In this document: piece by piece, positions 1-5,405 of the stretch | Numbering within the stretch: the first letter of the stretch is position 1 | Layout of the letters: each line of letters opens with the position of its first letter | From: a virus | IMG/VR virus record: IMGVR_UViG_3300043449_000807 | Location: 1-35,695 of that record | Direction: 5' to 3' (one strand) | Length of the DNA stretch: 35,695 nucleotides | Notes under the pieces: generated by a model | What the model was told of the DNA's origin: nothing | What the model saw: the letters and a program-made list of their open reading frames with translations, nothing else | Database searches by the model: none | Translations under genes and position numbers: made by a program

Positions 1-1
1 A

Positions 2-124
2 AATACAGCGGCCGATACGGAGACAGCCGACGATCTCGCTAAACTTTTTAAGGAACAATTTGACAATTTGCTGGCAGAGGCCCGCAGCCAGCTTAATGAT
101 CGTTTGATGCAGGCGGCGGAATAG
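2..124 (+). CDS. Partial C-terminal end of an unknown phage protein
   Basis: An open frame enters from the left edge and stops with TAG at 122-124, leaving 40 residues. The visible part is acidic and helical (ends in LNDRLMQAAE) and resembles the tail of a soluble protein. The next gene starts 5 bases later, so it is probably in the same early operon. I do not recognise the family from this fragment. Confidence 0.6.
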   Translation, partial: NTAADTETADDLAKLFKEQFDNLLAEARSQLNDRLMQAAE

Positions 125-128
125 CCGC

Positions 129-365
129 ATGTCTCCCTACATCAAATCCAATCAAGTGATTTCCGACATGGCCCTGGCGTTAGCCTGGATAAAGGATTTG
201 TCGGACATACGCCACGTCCGCCGCGAGCTTTCTTGCGCCGGCTTCGACGAAGATCACATCGACCAATACGCAGAATGCGCCGTCGTCTACGCGCAGCATA
301 AGCGCGCCTTGTTCGGTGGACCCAATCAAATGACCGCGCCGGAGGGCCAGCATGAAGATCAGTGA
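129..365 (+). CDS. Small hypothetical phage protein
   Basis: A 78-residue frame starting with ATG. It has helical N-terminal and central parts, with an acidic GFDEDHIDQY stretch near residues 38-47 and a polar tail. It overlaps the following exonuclease gene by 14 bases (that ATG is at 352, this TGA at 363-365), which suggests translational coupling in the recombination operon. The ribosome site is weak. I do not recognise a family or a function. An antisense frame (180-437) looks like a shadow. Confidence 0.6.
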   Translation: MSPYIKSNQVISDMALALAWIKDLSDIRHVRRELSCAGFDEDHIDQYAECAVVYAQHKRALFGGPNQMTAPEGQHEDQ

Positions 366-1011
366 CGCGCCGATGGTATCAGAAGGTGATACAGGCTTAC
401 AGCGCAATGACGGTTGGTATGCTGACCGTTGCGCCAAAGTTACGGCAAGCCCGATCCTGAAAGTCTATAAGAAGCTTAAATCAGGCGGCTACAGCAGCGA
501 GCGCGAAACTTACTTTTTCCAAGTGCTAGGCGAGACGCTGACAGGCGTTCCGGCGTCCGGTTTCAAGTCTGCCGCCATGCAGCGCGGGATCGACAAGGAA
601 GCCGAGGCACGCGAGGCGTATCAGCGCAAGACGAATTACCCCGTTTACGAAGCGCCATTTATCGCTCATCCGCGCATCGAGCGCGCCGGCGCATCGCCTG
701 ACGGTTTTGTGGGCGAGGACGGGCTTGTCGAGATCAAATGCCCCAACAGCGCGACGACCGCAAAAGTCCTGCTCAACGACTATCTGGACGAGACATACGC
801 CGCTCAGATGCAATGGCAGATGGCTTGCACAGGCCGCCAATGGTGCGACTACGCGGTCTATGACGACCGTATGCCGGAGCATTTGCGCCTCTACGTCCGT
901 CGCATCAATCGCGATGACGCGCTGATCGCTGACGTGGAGAAGGAAGTTATCAAGTTTCTTGAAGAGATTGACGCGGCGGTTGCTGCGCTCACCAAAAAAT
1001 ACGCAGCTTAA
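352..1011 (+). CDS. YqaJ-like phage exonuclease (lambda-exonuclease superfamily)
   Basis: This 219-residue protein has the hallmarks of the YqaJ viral recombinase family (PD-(D/E)XK nuclease fold). It has an N-terminal helix with RCAKVTAS (26-33), an acidic helix MQRGIDKEAEAREAY (76-90), the metal-binding core with SPDG (D117) and EIK (E127, K129), and a following helix AAQMQWQMACTG (150-161). Family members digest one strand of duplex DNA from ends and work with a single-strand annealing protein in phage recombination and concatemer processing. Length is normal for the family. The SSB-like gene 12 bases downstream supports this role. No RecT or Beta annealing protein is visible in the window; it may lie to the left. 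Confidence 0.88.
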   Translation: MKISDAPMVSEGDTGLQRNDGWYADRCAKVTASPILKVYKKLKSGGYSSERETYFFQVLGETLTGVPASGFKSAAMQRGIDKEAEAREAYQRKTNYPVYEAPFIAHPRIERAGASPDGFVGEDGLVEIKCPNSATTAKVLLNDYLDETYAAQMQWQMACTGRQWCDYAVYDDRMPEHLRLYVRRINRDDALIADVEKEVIKFLEEIDAAVAALTKKYAA

Positions 1012-1023
1012 TAGGAGAAGAAA

Positions 1024-1653
1024 ATGAAATTACCTAAGCCCGGCGAAGGTGGTGGCAATATGGAGCCGGTTCCGGCCGGTACTTATGTCGGCATTTGCTA
1101 TAGATTTGTCGATCTAGGCACCCAGAAAAGCGAATATCAAGGGCAGATCAAGCACACACGTAAGGTGATGATCTCTTGGATTTTGCCTGACGAGCTTATG
1201 TCGGACGGACGCCCGTTCTCCGCGCACAAGCAATACGGCTGGAGTATGCACGAAAAAGCGACCCTGCGTCACGATTTGGAAAGCTGGCGCGGGAAGGCGT
1301 TTACGCCGGAGGATTTTGGCAAGTTTGATACCAAGAACCTGCTTGGCCAGCCGTGTATGCTGACCATTACGCAAGACACGAAGCCGGACGGCCGCGTCTT
1401 CTCTAATGTCTCATCAGTCGGAAAGCCTATGAAGGGCCTTGTCATTCCGAAGCTGGCAGAGCCGACTGTTTACCTGTCGCTGGAGCCGGATGCTTTTGAC
1501 CAAGCGGTCTATGACAGCCTTGGCAACGGCCTCAAAGAGCGCATCGCGCAGTCGCCGGAGTTTAAGGAGCTTAGCGCGAAGCATCTGCACGCCGCTTATA
1601 CCGATGATGGTCTGAGCGCTGGCGCTGATCCGTCCGACGACATTCCGTTTTAG
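1024..1653 (+). CDS. SSB-like phage DNA-binding protein with DDIPF tip
   Basis: A 209-residue protein with a good ribosome site (AGGAG before ATG 1024). The body looks beta-rich, with conserved-looking PVPAGTYVG (residues 16-24) and a core near 85-150 that includes LLGQPCMLTITQ. The C terminus is acidic and ends in DPSDDIPF, which closely matches the terminal tip of bacterial SSB (DDDIPF). In SSB that tip docks repair and replication partners. Its place directly after a YqaJ exonuclease is typical of phage single-strand-binding proteins. The role is inferred from the tip and the neighbours; I do not see a textbook OB-fold signature. It probably coats single-stranded DNA and recruits host proteins. 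Confidence 0.65.
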   Translation: MKLPKPGEGGGNMEPVPAGTYVGICYRFVDLGTQKSEYQGQIKHTRKVMISWILPDELMSDGRPFSAHKQYGWSMHEKATLRHDLESWRGKAFTPEDFGKFDTKNLLGQPCMLTITQDTKPDGRVFSNVSSVGKPMKGLVIPKLAEPTVYLSLEPDAFDQAVYDSLGNGLKERIAQSPEFKELSAKHLHAAYTDDGLSAGADPSDDIPF

Positions 1654-1665
1654 TATTTACTCGGC

Positions 1666-1760
1666 ATCGCAACGCCGCGCTACGCCACGCAGCGCTCCAC
1701 ATTGCATCGCTACGCCCCACCCCGATCCGCCCCGCCACGCTTCGCAACGCAACGCTGCGA
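1666..1760 (+). repeat. Degenerate NNCGC pentanucleotide tract
   Basis: Read in steps of five from 1666, the gap between the SSB-like gene and the next gene resolves into 19 successive pentamers. Fourteen have the form NNCGC (for example ATCGC, AACGC, TACGC, CACGC, TTCGC). The exceptions are at 1696-1705, 1716-1725 and 1756-1760. The tract fills almost the whole gap. The top strand is strongly C-rich and G occurs almost only within the CGC core. Its role is unknown; a protein-binding array, a replication element or an unstructured mRNA spacer are all possible. Confidence 0.75.
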
Positions 1761-1777
1761 TTAAATATGGAGCTTAA

Positions 1778-2227
1778 ATGGCCAAAGCAGCAATAGCCGC
1801 CAGCCTTGTCGATGTCAGGAACATCGCTGCGCACAAATGCGTGCGGCTGGAAATACACGTCCCGGCAGAACAAGCCGGGGCGGTTCTTGAAGCATTTGGC
1901 TGGCCTACGGCCGTCGATCCAGTTCCCGTCGCCATCGCGAGATTGAACCATGTCCATGAGACTGAGACACACCACGCCGACGAGCCTGAGAAGCCACGTC
2001 GCACATGGCCCGAGGTGCCGCCAACTACGCGCGCTGCCATGCTCTGCAACGAAACTGCCTTCCTTGCCTTTCTTAAAGTCAAGACCAAAGAGGAAGCCGC
2101 TGACAAGCTACGCCGTCATTGCATGGTGAAAAGCCGCAGCGAGTTCAACACTAATGAAACCGCGCGCATGAAGTTCGAAATGGTTGAGCGCGATTTTCAG
2201 CGCTGGCGTGAGGAGAAGCACTTCTGA
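1778..2227 (+). CDS. Conserved hypothetical phage protein
   Basis: A 149-residue protein. ATG 1778 is preceded by GGAG at 1769-1772. The N-terminal third (CVRLEIHVPAEQAG, then FGWPTAVDPVPVAIARL) resembles a family I associate with early regions of alphaproteobacterial phages and prophages near recombination genes, but I know no function. The C-terminal half (residues 85-149) is helical and basic, with a KSRSEF motif and an ending rich in Arg, Trp and Glu, as in small nucleic-acid-associated proteins. It ends overlapping the CTG start of the HNH gene. The role is unassigned. Confidence 0.75.
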   Translation: MAKAAIAASLVDVRNIAAHKCVRLEIHVPAEQAGAVLEAFGWPTAVDPVPVAIARLNHVHETETHHADEPEKPRRTWPEVPPTTRAAMLCNETAFLAFLKVKTKEEAADKLRRHCMVKSRSEFNTNETARMKFEMVERDFQRWREEKHF

Positions 2228-2595
2228 CACGACGGGAGTTCTCAAAAGCGGTCAAAGTGGCCGCAATCAAGAGGGCAACCAAAGAGGGCAATGTTTACTG
2301 CGAGGAGTGCGGAGCGCTCGCAAAGAGTTTTGAGGTGGATCATGTTCGAGCCGATGGGTTACTTGGAAGCAACCTTCTGGATAACGCTCGCGTTCTTTGC
2401 CGGCTTTGTCATGTCGCCAAAACGCGAGACGACGTGGCGCGCATCGCGAAAGCGAAACGTGTCGAGGCCAGAGCCCTCGGAGTCAGAAAGAAGCCAACAC
2501 TGAAATCGCGCGGGTTCGAAAAGGTCGAAAAGGTCAGGACGATTGACAAAGACGCCCTGCCCCCGCTGCCAAGAAGGAAGCTGTTTGATGATTGA
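2224..2595 (+). CDS. HNH endonuclease, probable CTG start
   Basis: Small HNH-type nuclease. Counting from CTG it has 123 residues. A CxxC pair (YCEECG), a VDHVRADG core holding the catalytic His and a second zinc pair LCRLCH followed by AKT make up the beta-beta-alpha-metal fold; the tail is Lys/Arg-rich. Family members nick or cut DNA and in phages often assist packaging or recombination. The first ATG/GTG-type start is GTG 2257, but it lacks a ribosome site. The frame is open upstream and reads TRREFSKAVK, which looks like the usual N terminus of such proteins. CTG 2224 lies 8 bases after a perfect AGGAG (2211-2215) and overlaps the previous stop as CTGA. I therefore choose CTG, with GTG 2257 as the alternative. 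Confidence 0.8.
   Translation: MTRREFSKAVKVAAIKRATKEGNVYCEECGALAKSFEVDHVRADGLLGSNLLDNARVLCRLCHVAKTRDDVARIAKAKRVEARALGVRKKPTLKSRGFEKVEKVRTIDKDALPPLPRRKLFDD
2342..2503 (+). CDS. Possible nested small membrane protein within HNH gene
   Basis: A 53-residue frame lies inside the HNH gene, shifted +1. ATG 2342 has a strong ribosome site (GAGGTG at 2332-2337, spacer 4-6 bases). The product would have one hydrophobic segment near residues 9-24 (ATFWITLAFFAGFVM), then a basic, Ser-rich tail: a plausible small inner-membrane protein. The overlapped HNH frame is well conserved, so this could be chance. It is kept as a low-confidence candidate. Confidence 0.3.
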   Translation: MFEPMGYLEATFWITLAFFAGFVMSPKRETTWRASRKRNVSRPEPSESERSQH

Positions 2596-2959
2596 AAGGA
2601 TTCAATCTTCTGACGCCGCCAAGATGCTTGGCGTATCGAAACGGCAAATACAACTTATGGCGAACCGAGGGGAATTGCCCGGAGCCGCCAAAATTGCGAG
2701 TCTATGGACGTTCGATCCCCAAAAACTAACGAAATGGATCGAGGAAAGGGAAGCACAATGTCAGACAACCCCGACAGAAATATCATTCGTCGCGGCGACA
2801 CCTATTGGATCAGAGCCTACGTTAAGGGCAAGCTCCTCCAAAGAAGCCTACGAACAAGCGATGTCAAAGTTGCGCGCAGCCAGCGCGACAAAATGCTCAA
2901 AGAAGCATCCGATTGGGCCTGGCGCGGAGATCGTGTCGTTACGTGGCTTGATGCGGTGA
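2588..2959 (+). CDS. Excisionase-like helix-turn-helix protein
   Basis: A 123-residue protein starting at ATG 2588, which overlaps the HNH stop. Residues 4-51 form a MerR/HTH_17-type DNA-binding domain (SSDAAKMLGVSKRQIQLMANRG, then WTFDPQKLTKWI), as in phage excisionases and Cox-like proteins that bind attachment sites and bias integrase toward excision. The position directly before the integrase supports that. The domain ends near codon 57. The rest overlaps the integrase gene by about 200 bases in another frame, is Ser/Ala-rich and looks like read-through rather than a folded domain. The function is inferred from the fold and the neighbour. Confidence 0.7.
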   Translation: MIERIQSSDAAKMLGVSKRQIQLMANRGELPGAAKIASLWTFDPQKLTKWIEEREAQCQTTPTEISFVAATPIGSEPTLRASSSKEAYEQAMSKLRAASATKCSKKHPIGPGAEIVSLRGLMR

Positions 2960-3831
2960 CAGAGTGGATCGACCACGAGGGAAAGCATTTGCCGGCAAAT
3001 ACAGCCAAGCGCTATTCCGTGTCGCTGAAACAGGTTGAGCCTTTTCTGGCCAAGCTGAATATTGCGGCGATCAACGGCAAGGTCATTGGCGATTTTGCAA
3101 AAACGCGACGCAAAGCCGGCGCTTCCGCTGCCACGGTCCGCCGCGACCTGACCGCCATATCAAAGGTGCTGGATTACGCGATCTCGGAGAACTGGCGCGA
3201 GGACAACCCTACGTTGAGCCGCCGCCGTCTCATCAAGGAGCGGCGCGATCCGATCACCCTTCCTGTCATCGAAGATGTGGAGACAATGATCGCCGCCTCT
3301 TCGCCTGCCTTTGGTGCATTGATCCGGGCCGCATGGCTGACCGGATGCCGCCAGGACGAGCTAGTCACCGCCGTATGGCGCGGATACGACCCCGTTCGGA
3401 AGACGCTCCGCGTGGTCGGCAAGGGCAATAAGGCTCGCGTAATCTCCCTGCGCCCGATCCCGTCGAAAGACGCCGTGGACTTTATCGAAAGCCTGCCGAG
3501 GACGTTTGGGTCGGACCTGATCTTCTGCAAGCCGGATGGTGCGCCGTTCTCTCAGGCCGCTTCCGACTTCACCCACATCCGCCGGGGCGTCATTGCCAAG
3601 GCCAAGAAGGAGGGCCGCCGGTTTGATCGCTTCCGCTATCACGACCTGCGCCACCTGTTCGCCGTCGAGGCGCTCAAGGAGGGGATGAACATTTACGACC
3701 TCCAGCAGCACATGGGCCATTCTTCCGTGAAGGTGACGGAAATTTACCTCGCCCATCTGACGCCGGAAGAGAAGGCTGCGGCCAAGGGTGGCTCGGCTGC
3801 CTATACCCAAAACTATACCCAAACGGCCTAG
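2758..3831 (+). CDS. int: Tyrosine-family site-specific integrase
   Basis: A 357-residue tyrosine recombinase. ATG 2758 is chosen because GGGAAG sits just upstream and the protein begins with the usual short N-terminal strand region (IIRRGDTYWIRAYVKGK). A core-binding domain spans about residues 60-150. The catalytic domain shows R198 (TGCRQDE), H295 and R298 (YHDLRH), H321 (MGHSS) and the nucleophile Y330 (IYLAHL). It catalyses phage integration into and excision from the host chromosome. The gene reads toward the tRNA-Ser segment 75 bases downstream, which is its likely attachment core. The C-terminal codons contain two direct repeats (3801-3823) that may double as arm-type binding sites. 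Confidence 0.95.
   Translation: MSDNPDRNIIRRGDTYWIRAYVKGKLLQRSLRTSDVKVARSQRDKMLKEASDWAWRGDRVVTWLDAVTEWIDHEGKHLPANTAKRYSVSLKQVEPFLAKLNIAAINGKVIGDFAKTRRKAGASAATVRRDLTAISKVLDYAISENWREDNPTLSRRRLIKERRDPITLPVIEDVETMIAASSPAFGALIRAAWLTGCRQDELVTAVWRGYDPVRKTLRVVGKGNKARVISLRPIPSKDAVDFIESLPRTFGSDLIFCKPDGAPFSQAASDFTHIRRGVIAKAKKEGRRFDRFRYHDLRHLFAVEALKEGMNIYDLQQHMGHSSVKVTEIYLAHLTPEEKAAAKGGSAAYTQNYTQTA
3801..3823 (+). repeat. Direct repeat CTATACCCAAA x2, candidate integrase arm sites
   Basis: CTATACCCAAA occurs at 3801-3811 and 3813-3823 (12-base period) in the last codons of the integrase gene. A third TACCCAAA lies at 4083-4090 on the other side of the tRNA core. Short direct repeats flanking a core fit arm-type integrase sites. 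The first two also encode YTQ-type codons, so chance or coding constraint is possible. Confidence 0.35.
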
Positions 3832-3906
3832 TTCGGCGGTTTGCAAAACAGAAGCATCAATCTGGACAAGGAGTTAGAGCTATATGCAGATTGATTTTAA
3901 ATCGCA

Positions 3907-3964
3907 CTTGAAAACCGCCGTGGGGGCAACTCCACCGTGGGTTCGAATCCCACCTCTTCCGCCA
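3907..3964 (+). other. attP: attP core candidate: 3' part of tRNA-Ser(TGA)
   Basis: This segment is the 3' portion of a class II tRNA. It has an anticodon loop CTTGAAA (3907-3913, anticodon TGA), the stem start ACCGC, a long variable arm, the T arm GTGGG-TTCGAAT-CCCAC, the acceptor strand CTCTTCC, a discriminator G and an encoded CCA (3962-3964). The 5' half does not precede it: the bases before 3907 do not form the anticodon stem or D arm, so this is not a complete tRNA gene. It lies 75 bases after the integrase stop with phage genes on both sides, so it is best read as the phage attachment core that would rebuild the host tRNA-Ser gene on integration. Confidence 0.8.
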
Positions 3965-4060
3965 TTAACTTACGGAAATATATACGGATACAGCGACGGA
4001 GCAAGGAGAACAAAACGCTTCGCCGCCGGCGCAAAAAACGAACAAAACGCGCCCGATAAC

Positions 4061-4075
4061 GTATACAGTATATAC
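4061..4075. promoter_or_regulatory. Inverted repeat GTATA-N5-TATAC, possible operator or Xis/Int site
   Basis: A small inverted repeat sits in the AT-rich part of the attachment region: GTATA at 4061-4065 and TATAC at 4071-4075. It lies between the tRNA core and the dCTP deaminase leader and could bind excisionase or a repressor, or contain a -10 element. No convincing -35 box is visible. The remainder of 3832-4137 holds no gene that I can support. Confidence 0.3.
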
Positions 4076-4085
4076 AAAATCGTAC

Positions 4086-4134
4086 CCAAAAATCGGGCCG
4101 GTTTTGGCTTCCGCTCTCCCATTTGGGAGGGCGG
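4086..4134 (+). promoter_or_regulatory. Tandem hairpin leader burying the dCTP deaminase ribosome site
   Basis: Two adjacent hairpins precede ATG 4138. The first pairs CCAAAA (4086-4091) with TTTTGG (4102-4107). The second pairs CCGCTCTCCC (4111-4120) with GGGAGGGCGG (4125-4134) around the loop ATTT: ten pairs including one G-U. The Shine-Dalgarno GGGAGG lies wholly inside the 3' arm. No T-run follows on either strand, so this is not an intrinsic terminator. It probably limits translation of the downstream gene. Confidence 0.6.
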
Positions 4135-4137
4135 TCG

Positions 4138-4626
4138 ATGAGCCAGCTATCCGCCCAATCCATCCGCAAGCTCTGCCTTGCCGACCCGCCTCTCATCCAC
4201 CCGTTCATCGGAACGAAGGTGGTCGTAAACGGCAAAAGCTATGGCTTGAGCGCAGCCAGCTATGACGTGCGGATCGCCCACAAGCTGACCCTGATGTGCG
4301 GTCAGGCGGCGCTGGCGCATACGGTCGAGGACTTCTGGCTCCCTGACAACGTGGTCGGCTATGTCGTGGACAAGTCCACATGGGCGCGTCGCCACGTCAC
4401 GGCGTTCAACACGCTGCTCGACCCTGGCTGGCACGGCAACCTGACGCTGGAACTGGTCAACCTTGGCCATACGCCGGTAGACATCGCGGCCGGCGATCCA
4501 ATCGTTCAGATCGCCTTCCATTGGCTCGATGAGCCGACTGACCGCGCTTACGACGGAAAATATCAGGCGCAGACAAAAGCCGCTCACGGGCCTCGTCATC
4601 AGCACGAAGACGGGTCGTGGAGCTAA
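4138..4626 (+). CDS. dcd: dCTP deaminase (dUTPase-like trimer family)
   Basis: A 162-residue protein of the dCTP deaminase/dUTPase family. Motifs in order: SYDVRI (41-46), VDKSTWARR (77-85, the phosphate-binding Ser/Arg region), LDPGWHGNLTLEL (94-106) with the likely catalytic E105, AAGDPIVQIAFH (117-128), and the C-terminal nucleotide-covering YDGKYQ (138-143). It should convert dCTP to dUTP (some relatives continue to dUMP), feeding dTMP synthesis and shaping nucleotide pools during phage replication. It is slightly shorter than the bacterial enzymes. The in-frame TTG at 4123 falls in the hairpin; ATG 4138 with GGGAGG 7 bases upstream is the better start. It begins the second + strand gene cluster. 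Confidence 0.88.
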   Translation: MSQLSAQSIRKLCLADPPLIHPFIGTKVVVNGKSYGLSAASYDVRIAHKLTLMCGQAALAHTVEDFWLPDNVVGYVVDKSTWARRHVTAFNTLLDPGWHGNLTLELVNLGHTPVDIAAGDPIVQIAFHWLDEPTDRAYDGKYQAQTKAAHGPRHQHEDGSWS

Positions 4627-4629
4627 GCC

Positions 4630-4860
4630 ATGCCCTCACCCAATCCCAAACGACAAGCGGAGGTTCGCCGGGCAGCAGCCGGCGTGCCGACTTTCGACAC
4701 CATCGCGGGCGTCGAGGCAGTCACGCACATGGTCGTGGCGGCTGACGGCACACGTCCCAAAGGCGACGAAGTTTACACCGGCCGCCGGCTGACACCGCTC
4801 AGCCTGCCGCGTCTGAAATTCATGGAGAGAGACATTGATGACAACCGAAATGGTCTTTGA
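4630..4860 (+). CDS. Small hypothetical phage protein
   Basis: A 76-residue protein starting at ATG 4630, with GGAG 7 bases upstream inside the end of the dCTP deaminase gene, so the two are probably coupled. The N terminus is basic (PNPKRQAEVRR) and the middle contains VTHMVVAADGTRPKG. There is no membrane segment. It ends inside the next small gene. I do not recognise a family. Confidence 0.6.
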   Translation: MPSPNPKRQAEVRRAAAGVPTFDTIAGVEAVTHMVVAADGTRPKGDEVYTGRRLTPLSLPRLKFMERDIDDNRNGL

Positions 4861-4939
4861 CGCGGGGCTTTACCTCGGCTTTTACGCTTTCGGACTGGCC
4901 TCCGGCGTCTTCCTGAGTTGGATCGAAGCGCGTCGATGA
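4838..4939 (+). CDS. 33-residue single-span membrane protein
   Basis: ATG 4838 follows GGAGAGAG, a fair ribosome site. The product has an acidic start (MTTEMVFDAG), one hydrophobic span at about residues 10-27 with aromatic and small residues, then a basic end EARR, predicting N-out/C-in topology. It overlaps the previous gene by 23 bases and the next by an ATGA junction. Tiny membrane proteins of this kind are common in phage early regions; the function is unknown. Confidence 0.5.
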   Translation: MTTEMVFDAGLYLGFYAFGLASGVFLSWIEARR

Positions 4940-5052
4940 TCCGCCTCCTGACATCCCTTTTTCGCTCTCGCGAGAAATCGCTGACCTGGGCAAGTCGCCA
5001 GCCAAAGGTCCGCGTCCGTATTCAGATCGGCGGCACGGAGATTACAAAATGA
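4936..5052 (+). CDS. 38-residue basic peptide, hypothetical
   Basis: Starts with the ATG of an ATGATGA-type junction with the preceding gene and ends in another ATGA overlap with the next gene. The product is strongly basic (LTSLFRSREK, then RQPKVRVRIQIGG) and would be cytoplasmic or nucleic-acid associated. It is supported mainly by the chain of stop-start overlaps on both sides; there is no recognisable family. Confidence 0.45.
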   Translation: MIRLLTSLFRSREKSLTWASRQPKVRVRIQIGGTEITK

Positions 5053-5405
5053 TGAAGCTCGTAGACACCACATACGGCCTCTCAGACGATGCGCTTGATG
5101 CTCGCGCTGGAGCCATCGCCATCAACGCATACATGGCCCAGCTTCGCGCATTGAACCGCCATGAGCTTCCGATCCTCGACGTGGACTACCGGAAGATAAA
5201 ATGGCTCAAGCACATCCTGACAAGCGCTAATGCCGTTGATGCGCCGTCCGCTGACGGAGCGCTGTTCTCTCCCGTTCAGGCGCGCGTGTCGAAGAAGTTC
5301 ACGCAGATTGAAGCCGGCCTAGAGGCCGCGCTGGACCTGATTGACGAGCCGGTCGAGGAAGTCGTCAAGGCGACCGTAGCCAAGAAGCAGGCTGTCGCAG
5401 CGTGA
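5049..5405 (+). CDS. Hypothetical phage protein
   Basis: A 118-residue soluble, largely helical protein, with a DVDYRKIKWLKHIL segment (49-62) and an Ala/Val/Lys-rich C terminus. It begins ATGATG; the second ATG (5052) is equally possible. It is linked by ATGA to the gene before and by GTGA to the gene after, so it is part of a tightly packed operon. I do not recognise the family. Confidence 0.65.
   Translation: MMKLVDTTYGLSDDALDARAGAIAINAYMAQLRALNRHELPILDVDYRKIKWLKHILTSANAVDAPSADGALFSPVQARVSKKFTQIEAGLEAALDLIDEPVEEVVKATVAKKQAVAA

Noticed and set aside
1666-1760. CRISPR array
   Set aside because: Units are five bases with no spacers; no CRISPR-like repeat or cas gene in the window.
1571-1975. 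A 134-codon minus-strand frame spanning the pentamer tract
   Set aside because: Arg/Ser/Cys-rich, antisense to two plus-strand genes with good ribosome sites; the repeat keeps frames open by its composition.
3870-3964. A complete tRNA gene
   Set aside because: Only the sequence from the anticodon loop onward fits a tRNA-Ser; upstream bases do not give the matching anticodon stem, D arm or 5' acceptor strand.
4111-4134. Rho-independent terminator before dCTP deaminase
   Set aside because: The stem is strong but neither strand has a T-run after it, and the ATG follows three bases later.
3884-4141. An 85-codon frame running through the tRNA-Ser segment
   Set aside because: It translates a tRNA fragment and the attachment region; not a plausible protein.
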